Assembly: GCF_001984155.1 (NCBI RefSeq)
Contig: NZ_MTQO01000018.1
Span: forward strand, 1 to 46,069
DNA length: 46,069 nucleotides
Direction of reading: 5' to 3'
From: Actinosynnema sp. ALI-1.44
Lineage (GTDB): Bacteria > Actinomycetota > Actinomycetes > Mycobacteriales > Pseudonocardiaceae
Shown here: in pieces, positions 32,861 to 43,200 of the stretch
Position numbering within the stretch: the first letter of the stretch is position 1
How the letters are laid out: each line of letters starts with the position of its first letter
Program-made: the position numbers and the translations under genes
The notes under the pieces: generated by a model
Databases searched by the model: none
What the model was told of the DNA's origin: nothing
What the model saw: the letters and a program-made list of their open reading frames with translations, nothing else

Positions 32861-34087
32861 TCATCTCTCCGTGTCTTTGCTTTCGGTCGTGGGGGAAGCG
32901 GCCGAGGCACTCAGCGAGTCGCGTCGAACTCTCGCTGTGGTGTTCTTGTTGAGGCTCAACAGCTTGAGCACTGGTTTGCAGTAGAAGATCTTGCCGTACC
33001 TGCGGGATTCCCAGTTGCTGAGAACACCCAGCTTGCCCAGCCGTCGCGTGACGTCGGTCGCGTACTTCGCCGACACGCCATACCGCCTTTCGATCTCCAG
33101 GTGGTTGATCACGGGAAAGGCGACGACGTCGGCGACCACCTTGGCGGCTGTCCCCGACGGGGACATGCCCTTGCTCAGCTTCCCGGCAAGTGCGGCGAGT
33201 CTGTGCACCAACTCCAACTGGGCAAGCGCTTGGCCGTGGATGGCCTTGGCGAAGAAGTCGACCCAGCGGTCCAGGCGACCGGTGTCGACGACCGCCCGGA
33301 TCTGACGCCGGTACTCGTCGAACTCGTCGTCGAGCCAGCAGGACAACGGCAGGATCTGATCGCGCAGCAACTCCTGGCGAACCATCTCGAGCATGCTGAA
33401 AACCCGTGCTACGTGTCCGTTCGCGGTGGGAAACGGTTGCAGTACCTCCAAGTGGTAGTGAGCGACGGCGAGGTGGGCGATCCTGGGCTGGCCGGTGTCG
33501 CCCGCCACCCAGTCCGACCACTGCTCCATCGATGACGCCAGGTGTGGCCCCATCGCGGTGACCAGGTAGGGTCCTGTCCGTCCCCCACCAAGGCATCCGT
33601 GTTCGGTCCGCAGGACATCGGCCGGGTCCCGGCCGGTCATGATCGCGCTGAGTTGCCTGATCAGCGCGGCGTCCACCCGGGCACCTTCACGGACGCGCCG
33701 CAGGCCGTGGCCGTAGGCGCGCATGTAGGGCGCGACTTTGTCCACCAGGTCGGGCCGCTTGGTGGAATCCTGCCCTGCCAGCAGATTCGCCACCAATGCC
33801 TGTCGCAGGCTGACACGGACCCCGCTGAGACCGGCGGAGCTTTGCGCGTCCCGCACCTGTGTCGACCGGATCAGACCGTCGAGGCTCGCGAGGCGCCGCG
33901 CCGCTTCGTCCAACCTGCCGAGCGCGTGTTCGGCCTGGGCAGCGAGGCGGTAGGTCGCGGGCGGCAACACGAGGTTCTGCCGCAACGGCGGCGGGATGTA
34001 GGCACCTTCATCACGAAGACCCTGGGGCAGCCCAGAACTGTCGAGGATGGGCATCCACTGCCCGAGATACGGGTCAGGTTCGACCAT
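32861..34087 (-). CDS. Fic-domain protein with degenerate active site (pseudo-Fic)
   Basis: A 408-residue protein of the Fic_N/Fic/winged-helix layout: N-terminal helices (IPPPLRQNLVLPPATYRLAA), a Fic core, and a C-terminal winged helix (IERRYGVSAKYATDVTRRLGKLGVL). The motif expected as H-P-F-x-x-G-N-G-R-x-x-R reads Q217-PFPTANGHVAR228: the catalytic His is Gln, the first Gly is Ala and the phosphate-binding Arg is His. The inhibitory S/T-x-x-x-E-G helix is also altered (VRDAQSSAGLSG). AMP transfer by the normal mechanism is not expected. It may act as a DNA-binding or scaffold protein, or use another chemistry. Confidence 0.8.
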   Translation of the reverse strand: MVEPDPYLGQWMPILDSSGLPQGLRDEGAYIPPPLRQNLVLPPATYRLAAQAEHALGRLDEAARRLASLDGLIRSTQVRDAQSSAGLSGVRVSLRQALVANLLAGQDSTKRPDLVDKVAPYMRAYGHGLRRVREGARVDAALIRQLSAIMTGRDPADVLRTEHGCLGGGRTGPYLVTAMGPHLASSMEQWSDWVAGDTGQPRIAHLAVAHYHLEVLQPFPTANGHVARVFSMLEMVRQELLRDQILPLSCWLDDEFDEYRRQIRAVVDTGRLDRWVDFFAKAIHGQALAQLELVHRLAALAGKLSKGMSPSGTAAKVVADVVAFPVINHLEIERRYGVSAKYATDVTRRLGKLGVLSNWESRRYGKIFYCKPVLKLLSLNKNTTARVRRDSLSASAASPTTESKDTER

Positions 34088-34570
34088 GGGCAGACCGTTT
34101 CACAACCGGAGTCCTGATCGCAAGAAAATGAACACGTCGATTCTCGGTGTTCACTTCTCATCCCAATGATCGACTACCGGGCGCTAGTCCGTTCGGGATT
34201 CGTTACGGGTCACCGGTCGCGACCCCAGCCGAAGATCGCGTTGCGCACCCATCGCCCGAGGTTGGACCACATTGGAAGCACGAGTGCTTGTTTTGGTGCC
34301 GGGCAACGACACCAGGGCCGGGTGTCGCCTTGCCGCACATCGACTCCGCTGTGCCGACACCGTGAGTGCGATGATGACCGCGAGAAGTTCACCCGACCGA
34401 GGTATCCTCCCCTTTTGGGTATTACCCGTAAAAGTAGCCAATCCCGAACGGAACAATGAGGTAGTCGTCCTCGCAAGGAACAGCAACGCACCACGGGTTA
34501 TCGGCACTCCGATCCCTTCGCGCGTGACCTTCACTCATTCGCATGAAGTGGATCCCCCGACCAAGTCCAC
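34088..34570. other. Intergenic region with a palindrome
   Basis: No convincing gene. TTTT-GGGTATTACCC-G-TAAAA at 34413-34433 is a near-perfect palindrome with the exact core GGGTA-T-TACCC (34417-34427), an operator-like site. Short frames on both strands lack ribosome sites. The region is less GC-rich than its neighbours. Confidence 0.5.
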
Positions 34571-34620
34571 TGTGGAACGCCAGTCCCCGGCACTATAGAA
34601 TAGTTAGTTACTGGCACTAT
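34571..34620 (+). promoter_or_regulatory. Promoter and repeat upstream of HxlR gene
   Basis: TGTGGA (34571-34576) and TATAGA (34594-34599) are 17 bases apart, a fair -35/-10 pair. GGCACTAT occurs at 34589-34596, overlapping the -10, and again at 34613-34620, 24 bp on. This suits a repressor, most simply HxlR itself. Confidence 0.5.
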
Positions 34621-34635
34621 GGTAACCTTGATCCC

Positions 34636-35001
34636 GTGCCGAAACCGGGGTTGGAGCCGTACGACAAAGGGGAGACCTTCCGCCCCGGCTACCACCACGC
34701 GGTCGAGATGATCGGCAAGCGGTGGAACGGGGTGATCCTGCGTGAGCTGCTGCGAGGCGCCAGCCGGTACAGCCAGCTGCGGTCGGCCATCCCCTCGCTG
34801 ACCGACAAGATGCTCGCCGGACGGCTGCAGGAGCTGGAAGCGGAAGGAATGGTCACCCGCACGGTCGTGGACTCCGTGCCGGTCCGCGTCGAGTACGCGC
34901 TGACCGAGAAAGGCCGCGACCTGGAAGCTACCATCACCGTGCTCGGCGAATGGGCCGACCGCTGGTACCCGGACGGCCCGGACCGGCCCGTCAGCCCGTA
35001 G
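34636..35001 (+). CDS. HxlR family transcriptional regulator
   Basis: A 121-residue winged-helix protein: VEMIGKRWNGVILRELLRGASRYSQLRSAIPSLTDKML is the conserved HxlR core, followed by LQELEAEGMVTRTV and EYALTEKGRDLE in the wing. HxlR proteins often sense reactive or electrophilic compounds and control adjacent oxidoreductase genes; none is adjacent here. GTG 34636 gives the usual length. Its last 11 bp overlap the convergent secreted protein gene. Confidence 0.88.
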   Translation: MPKPGLEPYDKGETFRPGYHHAVEMIGKRWNGVILRELLRGASRYSQLRSAIPSLTDKMLAGRLQELEAEGMVTRTVVDSVPVRVEYALTEKGRDLEATITVLGEWADRWYPDGPDRPVSP

Positions 35002-35737
35002 GCAATTGGTTGTAGTACTTCATCTGGACCAGCGTGGTCATCTTCAGCAGGTTCGTACCGGACGCCGCCGGCAAGCCAAACCGCTTGTCCAGCAATCGAT
35101 CCAAGCCGTTGCACCCACGCGCACGGGGTACGGCGAACTGCTTGTCCGCCATGGTGAACCTGGCGACCGGCGGGTTCGTGGAGACCACATCGGGCCCGCT
35201 CGTGCGCGTCGGCCTGAGTTTGATCGGGTCCTTGTCGTCGCCGATCGTGCACGTGGACGGCAGCAGCGGGGAGATGACCCTGAGCTTCAAGTGTTGCTCG
35301 CCCATCTGGTCACCCACCGACAGGAAGTCGGCGAATCCGGCGTACTCGATACGAACGTCCAAGCGCAGCAGAGGATTGCGGTCGTCCGAGCCGGGAATGC
35401 CCAGCAGGCCACCGAGCACGCGGGTCGGTTCGGCTTGCAGCGAACCGAAGACCTGGGCGTACTTCCCGTCCGACTGCCCTTCGGCGAACACCATCCGCAT
35501 GGCACCCAGCGGCTGTTCGGCCAGACCACCGAGTTCGATCGTGCCGCTGGACATCAGGACTTCACAGCGCCACTTGGCCGGGTCGGCGCCCGCGGGGATC
35601 CGGGGACAGTCGGCGAAGTCGAACACGGGAACCTCGGTCTCCGCGGATGCGTTCTGGGACAACGACGCCAGTCCCATCGCTGTCGCGCCCGCCACCGCGA
35701 CGACGGCGGCGCGGCGGAACAATCTCGATCTCGTCAT
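34991..35737 (-). CDS. Secreted protein of unknown function (248 aa)
   Basis: Signal peptide RLFRRAAVVAVAGATAMGLASLSQNASA leads a ~215-residue exported domain with four cysteines (ADCPRIP, WRCEVL, STCTIG, RGCNGLD) that could form two disulfides. A repeated theme of beta strands and SSGTIELGGLAEQPLG suggests a beta-sandwich. I do not recognise the family. The start is the ATG at 35737; the ribosome site is weak. No partner gene is evident. Confidence 0.75.
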   Translation of the reverse strand: MTRSRLFRRAAVVAVAGATAMGLASLSQNASAETEVPVFDFADCPRIPAGADPAKWRCEVLMSSGTIELGGLAEQPLGAMRMVFAEGQSDGKYAQVFGSLQAEPTRVLGGLLGIPGSDDRNPLLRLDVRIEYAGFADFLSVGDQMGEQHLKLRVISPLLPSTCTIGDDKDPIKLRPTRTSGPDVVSTNPPVARFTMADKQFAVPRARGCNGLDRLLDKRFGLPAASGTNLLKMTTLVQMKYYNQLPTG

Positions 35738-35909
35738 GCGTGCAAGGGTTCCGTGCCGGGCAGGTTCGGTGATCCGGCAAACCCCCTGACATCCACCCTG
35801 AGATGACCCTGCCCTTCCGCCCGCAACGATGGGCGTCGCCGACTGCCCATCGGGCCGGGACGACACCTGTGGTCCTGTCCGCCCAGCAGGCGTATACACG
35901 ACGGGTGGG

Positions 35910-36325
35910 CAACAGGGAGTTCGACCGGGAATCCGCCCCAAGTTGTCGTGGCAGGAACTGCTGGGCCACGCGCACGGCGAGAAAGGCAACCGGATCACCA
36001 GCCTCGACCTCAGCGGCACGCCCACACTCAAGTACAACATCGTCGCCGCACGCGGTCGAATCCCCACGTACGCCAAGCCAGGGCAGTCGACGTTGTCGCC
36101 GTCGCCGAACAACAACAAGGGATACGACTACGACCCGGACACCTATGGTGACGCGGCGCCGTACAACACGTGGATCGCCAACGCGTTGCCCACCGGCGTC
36201 GCCAAGAGCGACCCGAACCGGCGGATCTTCCAGGAGATCCAGAAGCTGGAGGGACAGCCGCGGCGGGCGGTGCGGAGCGGGGCAAGACGATCGCCACCAG
36301 GCAGTTCGCCCAATTCCAGCCGTGA
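35910..36325 (+). pseudogene. Fragment of an unidentified gene with frameshift
   Basis: Codon use is clearly coding (third positions mostly G/C). The frame reads KLSWQELLGHAHGEKGNR, then YDYDPDTYGDAAPYNTWIAN and DPNRRIFQEIQKLEG. At about 36,251 the protein-like reading jumps one frame to AERGKTIATRQFAQFQP and ends in TGA at 36323-36325. No start codon or ribosome site is seen, so the 5' end is missing as well. The family is not recognised; the fragment looks like the C-terminal third of a larger protein. Confidence 0.45.
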
Positions 36326-36353
36326 CCCGACCCGGCCCGTGTGATCACCCTTA

Positions 36354-36380
36354 CTCCAAAGATGGAGCTGTTAGTTTTTT
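36354..36380 (+). terminator. Weak hairpin with T-run
   Basis: CTCCA-AAGA-TGGAG (36354-36367) is followed within 8 bases by TTTTTT (36375-36380). It is placed just behind the broken gene fragment as its terminator. The 300 bp after it, up to the first giant regulator, show nothing else distinct. Confidence 0.45.
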
Positions 36381-36688
36381 GTAGGCAGTGCGAGATTGTG
36401 CTGGAATAGACTGGTGAGCCGTCGAAAACCTCGCGTTGACCTGCGGTTGTGCCCGCTGACAACCTCACGCCTCGCAAGTGCGTTATGCCCTTGGTACTGA
36501 GCACCGCTGGATCCGGACCGGCCGTTGGAGGACTGTTGGACACCGATGAGCGTCGAGGCGTGACGGTGGTGGGAGCGCAATAGGCGATTACAACCGATTC
36601 GGTCGGTGATCGATCGAATTACGTTGTCCACTGCCAGACGGCGGCCCTTCAGGCGCCATCGACCTCGCAGCAGAAGCAGGCAACCAGC

Positions 36689-39600
36689 ATGACAACTCGT
36701 CGCACGCTCGTCCGAGGTGGGGACGTCGGCTCGCTGTCCCTGCGGGTTCAACTGCTCGGACCGGTCCGCGCGTGGAGCGGCGACGACGAGGTCAAACTCG
36801 GCAGCGGCGGCCGCAGCGCTGTGTTCAGCGCCCTCGCCATGCACGCGAACGAGGCCGTCTCCCGGGCCGACCTGATCGACGGGCTCTGGGGCAACAGCCC
36901 GCCCGCCAAAGCCGTCGGCATCCTGCACACCTACATCCACGACCTGCGCAGGGCGCTGGATCCGGGACGCGACAAGCGCGCCGACTCCGGTGTGCTCGCG
37001 ACCGTCCAGACCAGCTACTCGTTGCGGTTGCCCGACGAGCAGTTCGACGAGCGGCGCTTCGCGATCCACCAGGAACAGGCACAACGGCACTGGGCCGCCG
37101 GTGACCTCACCGCCGCGGTCGCCGCGCTCGACACCGCACTCGCGCTGTGGCAGGGCGAGGCACTACACGGTGTGCCCGGGCCCTTCGCCGAGGTGCAGCG
37201 GGCCCGTCTCGAGGAGAGCCGGATCACCGCGGTGGAGCGCCGCAGCGCGCTGCTGCTGATCCAGGGCGGACACGACAAAGTGGCCGCGCACCTCGCCGAA
37301 CTCGTCGCCACGGCACCGTTCCGGGAGACCACGCGCGGGCTGCTGATGGTGGCGCTGAACCAGGCCGGGCGACGCGCCGAGGCGATCGAGCTGTACCGGG
37401 ACACCGAACAGATCCTGATCAGTGAACAGGGCATCGAGCCGAGCCCCGTACTGCAGCGGATCCAGCAGGACGTCATGACCGGGCAACCGGTCCCCGCGGA
37501 GGTCATCAGCGCGGGCGTCTGGACACCGCGTCCCGCCGACCGCGCCGCCGCGTTGCCGAAACGCTCCAGCCCCGCGCCTCCCCCGGCGCTGATCGGCCGG
37601 GACGACGAGGTCGAGTGGCTGCACGCGGCGCTGGCGGACCTGCGTTCCGGCCACGGTGACTGCGTCGGCATCGAAGGCGCACAAGGCATCGGCAAGACGG
37701 CACTGGTCGCGAGCGCGTTCGCCGAACCGGACGACACGTACACGGTCACCTGGGGCTCGCTGTCGGACACGGCCGACCAGGTCGTCTCGTACGCCGAGCG
37801 GATGTGCGCGGTGCGGCCGTTGGTGCTCGTCGTCGACGACATCCACACGGTCACCGACGAGAGCGGATTGCTGACGTGGCGGCGGCTCGCCCACCTCACC
37901 CAGCAGTTGCCGTTGCTGCTGGTCGGCGTGTTCCGGACGGTGCCGCACCCCGCCCGCCTGCGTAGCGCGGTCGGGGCGACCGGCGGCCGGGTCAGGACCA
38001 TCGGACCGCTGGCGCGGGGGGACGTGGTCGAACTCGCGGAGCGGCACCTCGATGCCCGCTGTGGGCCGCACCTGCGGGACCTGCTCGACGCCGCCGCGGG
38101 CAACCCGTCGTTCGTCCACGAACTGCTGGGCACCCTGACCAGCGGTCAGACGCTGCGGACCACGGCCGGGGTCGTCGATCTCAACCCGGACCGCCAGGTG
38201 GAACCGTCCGACGTGCTGGCGTACTTCACCAGGAAACGGCTCGGCGTGCTCACGTCCGGCACCCGGAACACCCTGCGCAGCGCCGCCCTGCTCGGTACGC
38301 GGTTCGACCTCAGCGACCTGGCGGCGGTGCTGCGGATGCCCGCGACCGACCTCATCACGGCCGTCGACGAGGCCATCGTCGCGGGCATGGTGGACAACAC
38401 CGGCCAGCGGCTCGCGTTCCGGGACGCCGTCCTGCCCAAGGTGCTGTTGGAGGAGCGGCCCGCCGCGGCCCGCGCCGGGTCGCACCGGGACGCGGCCGAA
38501 GCGCTCGCCACCGCCAGTGCACCGGTCGAGCGGGTCGCGGCGCAGCTGCTCGCCGCCATGTCGATCGACGCGAGCCAGGTCGACACGTGGACCGTGCGGT
38601 GGGTGCTGGACAACGTCGACGCCCTGGCTCTGCGGGACCAATCGACTGCCTTCGAGTTGCTCGACCACGCCGTCGCGGCGACGTCGGCCGACAGGCAACA
38701 CCACGACGCGCTCGCGCTGTGCCGGGTGCGGCTGGCGTTCCGGCTCGGCAGGCGTCCACGGGCCGAAGCCGAGGCGGTGCTCGCCACGACGGGCGACGCC
38801 GAGCTGCGGTGGATCCTGGCGCACCTCGACTACCAGGAGGGCGCCGAGGACAAAGCCGCCGAGGACCTCCGCGCCGCCGAGCAGGACCCGGCCGTTCCGA
38901 TGTACTGGCGAGCCCGGTACGAGTCGCTGCGGGCGCAGTTCGAGCCCGGCGCCGACGGCCTCGACGCGGCTGTCCAGGCCTCGAACACCGCGCTGCGGCA
39001 TGCGATGGACACGTCGGATGCCAAGGCGGCGTTGCAGGCGCGCCGGGAGCTGTGGTACTTCGCGACCGTGCGACGCGACCACCAGGCCGCGCTGGCCCAC
39101 GCGGAAGCGGCGCTGGACATCGTCCGGGACAACGCCGACCTCGCCCCGTGGCACCTCAACGTGCTCGACGGCCGCGCCATCTCGTTGCAGAACCTGGACC
39201 GGCTCGACGAGGCCACGCATACGCTCACCAGGATGCGCTACATCGGCAGTCGCTTGCAGCCGCCCGCCGAGCGCCTGCACGTCGTGAGCGCCGCGCACGA
39301 GTACTGGCGTGGGCGCTGGGACGAGGCGCTCGCCCAGCTCGACCTCGTCACGCAGAACGGTGACGGCCAGTTCCACTACCCGTTCGCCCAGTCGCCGCTG
39401 TTGCACCACGGTCTCGCCGCACTGATCGCCGCGCACCGCGGCGACACGGACCAGTTGCGGGCGCGGCTGCGGGTGGCGGCGACGTGGCCTGTCGTCACGA
39501 ACAGGGATCGGGAGAACAGCGACTACCTCGTGGTGGCGCGCGCGGTGGACGCAGGCATACGGCTGGGCCCGATGGCAGAGCTCGACGCGCTGGCTCCTGT

Positions 39601-40255
39601 CCTCGACCCGGAGTACGGCAGGGCCACGCTGCGGCATCAGTGGTTGCCCCGAGTCGTCCGGCTCGCCCTGGACGTCGGCGACCAGCACCGCGTCGCCGCT
39701 GCCCTCCGGATGTGTGAGTTCGAGGCGACGCGCGAGGTGACTCCGGCGCGTGCGTACGCCGCGCTGCGCTGGTGCCAGGCGCTCGTGGACCGCGACCCTG
39801 ACGTCCTGCTCGCCCTGGCCCAGCACTTCCGCACGGTCGGCAGGTCCGTCGAAATGGCAGCGGTGCTGGTGGACGCCGCCGTGGCCCTGGCCGAACGCGA
39901 CCAGACCGGCCTCGCGCGGGACACGTTCGCCGAGGCGCTGTCGGCATTGGGCGAACTGGAGGCCGCGACCGACATCGACCGGGCCACGGCACGCATGCGC
40001 GAACTCGGTGTCCAGGTCGGTGCCGGTGGCGGTTTCGACGGTACGACGACCACCGGGTGGGGTTCGCTGTCGGATCTGGAACGCTTGATCGCGGAACTCG
40101 TCTCGTCCGGCCAGGCGCTTCCCGACATCGCCGCTGGGATAGCGCTCTCCCGGCGGGATGTGCAGGCGCATCTGTCCAGCGTGATGCGCAAGCTCTCGGT
40201 CGAGTCCCGTGCCGACCTCGCCGAGAGGTTCCGCGAGGTGGCAGGCAAACCGTGA
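36689..40255 (+). CDS. Giant BTAD-ATPase-TPR regulator with LuxR helix-turn-helix
   Basis: A 1188-residue regulator. Residues ~15-110 are a SARP-type winged helix, ~115-265 the BTAD domain (ALWQGEALHGVPGPFAEVQRAR), ~285-560 an AAA-type NTPase with Walker A GAQGIGKT and Walker B LVLVVDDIH, then a helical TPR-like region. The last ~65 residues are a LuxR-type helix-turn-helix (LIAELVSSGQALPDIAAGIAL, RRDVQAHLSSVMRKL). It thus has two DNA-binding domains, one at each end. The next gene is a shorter-tailed paralogue 22 bp downstream, so the two are probably one operon. The ligand and targets are unknown. Confidence 0.85.
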   Translation: MTTRRTLVRGGDVGSLSLRVQLLGPVRAWSGDDEVKLGSGGRSAVFSALAMHANEAVSRADLIDGLWGNSPPAKAVGILHTYIHDLRRALDPGRDKRADSGVLATVQTSYSLRLPDEQFDERRFAIHQEQAQRHWAAGDLTAAVAALDTALALWQGEALHGVPGPFAEVQRARLEESRITAVERRSALLLIQGGHDKVAAHLAELVATAPFRETTRGLLMVALNQAGRRAEAIELYRDTEQILISEQGIEPSPVLQRIQQDVMTGQPVPAEVISAGVWTPRPADRAAALPKRSSPAPPPALIGRDDEVEWLHAALADLRSGHGDCVGIEGAQGIGKTALVASAFAEPDDTYTVTWGSLSDTADQVVSYAERMCAVRPLVLVVDDIHTVTDESGLLTWRRLAHLTQQLPLLLVGVFRTVPHPARLRSAVGATGGRVRTIGPLARGDVVELAERHLDARCGPHLRDLLDAAAGNPSFVHELLGTLTSGQTLRTTAGVVDLNPDRQVEPSDVLAYFTRKRLGVLTSGTRNTLRSAALLGTRFDLSDLAAVLRMPATDLITAVDEAIVAGMVDNTGQRLAFRDAVLPKVLLEERPAAARAGSHRDAAEALATASAPVERVAAQLLAAMSIDASQVDTWTVRWVLDNVDALALRDQSTAFELLDHAVAATSADRQHHDALALCRVRLAFRLGRRPRAEAEAVLATTGDAELRWILAHLDYQEGAEDKAAEDLRAAEQDPAVPMYWRARYESLRAQFEPGADGLDAAVQASNTALRHAMDTSDAKAALQARRELWYFATVRRDHQAALAHAEAALDIVRDNADLAPWHLNVLDGRAISLQNLDRLDEATHTLTRMRYIGSRLQPPAERLHVVSAAHEYWRGRWDEALAQLDLVTQNGDGQFHYPFAQSPLLHHGLAALIAAHRGDTDQLRARLRVAATWPVVTNRDRENSDYLVVARAVDAGIRLGPMAELDALAPVLDPEYGRATLRHQWLPRVVRLALDVGDQHRVAAALRMCEFEATREVTPARAYAALRWCQALVDRDPDVLLALAQHFRTVGRSVEMAAVLVDAAVALAERDQTGLARDTFAEALSALGELEAATDIDRATARMRELGVQVGAGGGFDGTTTTGWGSLSDLERLIAELVSSGQALPDIAAGIALSRRDVQAHLSSVMRKLSVESRADLAERFREVAGKP

Positions 40256-40277
40256 CCACTCGAGCGAAAGGAGCGTG

Positions 40278-43200
40278 GTGACCGCCACACCGCGCGATCC
40301 ACTACCGGACGGCTCACCGCGGCGTGCCCCGCTGCGGGTCGAGGTCCTCGGCCCGATCCGGGCGTGGCTCGGTGACACCGAGATCCGGCTCGGTCCGACG
40401 CGGCAACGCGCCGTGTTCGCTGTGCTCGCGATGCGCCGTGACCAGGTGGTGACCAGGGAGGAACTGGTCAGGGCGGTGTGGGGCGGTGAGGCTCCCGCCA
40501 CCGCGGACGGCAGCGTCCACACCTATATGTCGGGCCTGCGCCGCGTCCTGGAACCCGACCGGCCACGCGGCGCCGCCAGCACGGTCCTGCCATCGGAACC
40601 CCCCGGCTACCGGCTCGACCTACCCCAGGACGCGCTCGACGCCGCGGTGTTCGACACGCTGTCGGCACAGGCCCGCACGGCGCTCGACCGCGGCGACCCG
40701 GCGGCTGCCCTGACCACCGCCGCCCAAGCACTGAACATGTGGCACGGCGAACCGCTGGCCGGGTTGCCCGGCCCGTTCGCCGCCGACCAGCGCGTGCGGT
40801 TGGCCGACGTCCGGTTCGCCCTGCTGGAGACGCACGCCGAAGCCGGACTCGCCACCGGCAGGCACGCGGAACTCGTCGCCGAACTGACCACGCTGGTCGC
40901 GCAGCACCCGTTGCACGAAGGACTGCGCGGCCTGCTGATGATCGCGCTGTACCGCAGCGGCAGGCAGGCCGACGCCCTCGACCACTTCCGCGAGGCGCGG
41001 CAGGCGCTGGACAGCGAACTGCGCAGCCGTCCCAGCGAGCGACTCGCCGAGATCCACCAGCAGATCCTGGTCAACGACCCGGCACTGGCGTGGGCGGACG
41101 TGCCTGCCGCACCGGTCGCGAAGCGAACGCCGATGCCGCGCAGGCGGGCCAGCAAGTTCGTCAACCGGGACAAGGAGGCGGCCCGGCTGCGGGCGGCGCT
41201 GGCCCGGCTGATCGACGGGCACGGCGGTCTGGTGTGGGTCGACGGCGAGCCGGGCATCGGCAAGTCCGAGCTGCTCACGACCGGCCTCGCCGAGCTGGAC
41301 ACCTCGGGGGTCCAGCTCGCGTGGACGTCGGGAGACGAACTGGCGCAGCGCTTCCCGCTGCAGGTCATCCTGCATTGCCTCGGTGTCGACGCGGCGTCCG
41401 CCGACCCGCGGCGAGCCCGGGTGGCCGAGCTGGCCGGCGGAGCCGCGTCGCGTGGCGACCTGCTCGGCGGCGGTGACAACCGGCACGCCGTCGCCGACGC
41501 GACGGTGGCGCTGGTGCGTCAGCTGTGCACGGACGGGCCGCTCGCCATCGTCATCGACGACATGCAGTGGGTCGACGAGACCAGCATGCTGGTGTGGGAC
41601 CGGCTGGCCAGGCAGACCGGGCATCTGCCGCTGTTGCTGGTGGCCGCGTGCCGTCCGCTGCCGCGAACACCGGCCCTGCAGGCCATGCGGGACACCGTGG
41701 CGCGGGAAGGCGGCGCGCTGCTGCGGCTGGCTCCGCTGTCCGACAGTCAGGTCAGCCAACTGCTGCAGGGACTGCTCAACGCCACCCCCGGGCCGGGTCT
41801 CGGGCAGCTGGCGGCGCACGCGGCGGGCAACCCGCTGTACGTCGAGGAGCTGGTGGACGCGCTGGTGCGCGAGCACGGCCTCCGGGTGGCGTCCGGCGTG
41901 GCCGACGCGAGCACGGCACCGACCATGTCGCTCGTCTCGGCGCTGGAGCACCGGCTCGGTTTCCTCTCGCCGGACGCGGTCGACGTGCTGCGCCGCGCCT
42001 CGCTGCTCGGCACGGAGTTCCGCGTCGACGAACTGTCCACAGTGCTCGCCAAGGCGCCGGTCGAGTTCCTCGCCGCGATCGAGGAAGCGGCGACGGCCGG
42101 TGTGCTCGTGGCAGACGGCGAACGGATGGCGTTCCGGCACCCGCTGATCCGGCAGGCACTCTACGAAGGCATGGTCCCCGCGCTGCGGGCCGCGTTGCAC
42201 CGGCAGGCAGCCGAGGCGCTCGACCGCGTCGGCGCCCCGGTCGCCACCGTCGCGGGCCACCTTGTCGCCGAGTCCTCCACGATGGACAGCTGGGCGGTGG
42301 CGTGGGTGCACGAGCACGGTGAACGAGTCGCCTCCCGCGCCCCGGACGTCGGCCGTGAACTGCTGCGCCGGGCAGTCGGATCCTGTGACGTCGCCGACCC
42401 GAGGCTGGACGGGCTGACCACCAGCCTCGCCAGGGTCCGGTACCGGCTGAGCGAATCCCCCGAGGACGAAGTCCGTTCGGTCCTCGCGACCACACGGGAC
42501 CCGGACCTCATCGGCGAGATGCACTGGATACTCACCACAGTGCTCTACCGGCGAGGCATGGAGGCACAGGCGGTCAGTTCGTTGCGCGCGGCCGTGGCCA
42601 CCGCGGGCATGTCCGATCTCTGGCGGGCACGCTGCCTGGCCCTGTTGGCCGCGCGGGAACGGAGCCTCGGCGACGCGATCGCCACCGAAAGAACCTCGTT
42701 GTGGGCGATCAGGGAAGCGGAACGCGTCGGTGACGCGTTCGCCAAGGGCTACGCGCTGGAGAACCTGTGGCTGCTGCACTCGATCGGCCGTGACCACGTC
42801 GAAGCGTTGCGATACGTCGACGAGGCGCTGACGGTCGTGAGCGCGGCGTGCGAGACCGACTCGACGTTGGCGCACCTGTACGTGAGCTTGTTGGACAACC
42901 GCCTCTTCGCCCTGCAAAGCCTGGACCGGCTCGACGACGCGGACAAGACCCTGCGCGTTGCCGACGAGGTCATGCGGCGCCACCAGTTGCCGTCCGGCCG
43001 ATGGGTGTCCGCCGCCGTGAACCACTACTGGGTCGGCCGTTGGGACAACGCCATGCGCGACCTTTCCGACGTCGCCACGACGTGGGATCTCGACATGAGG
43101 TTCCACGGGCTGCGGGAAAGCGGTCCGCTGATGCTGTTGCTGCACGGCGTCGCGAGCCTGATCGCGACCTGCCGCGGCAACGAGGCTCAGGCCAACCGGC

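Noticed and set aside
34210-34494. Small minus-strand frame ending in a Trp/Arg-rich peptide (MWSNLGRWVRNAIFGWGRDR)
   Set aside because: No ribosome site before its internal ATG and no support for the longer start. Noted because the tail looks amphipathic, but not annotated.
37163-40522. 1,119-residue antisense frame over the giant regulators, and 1,051 residues at 40,620-43,775
   Set aside because: Same shadow effect; rich in Arg, Gly, Val and His with no domain. The plus-strand genes are certain.
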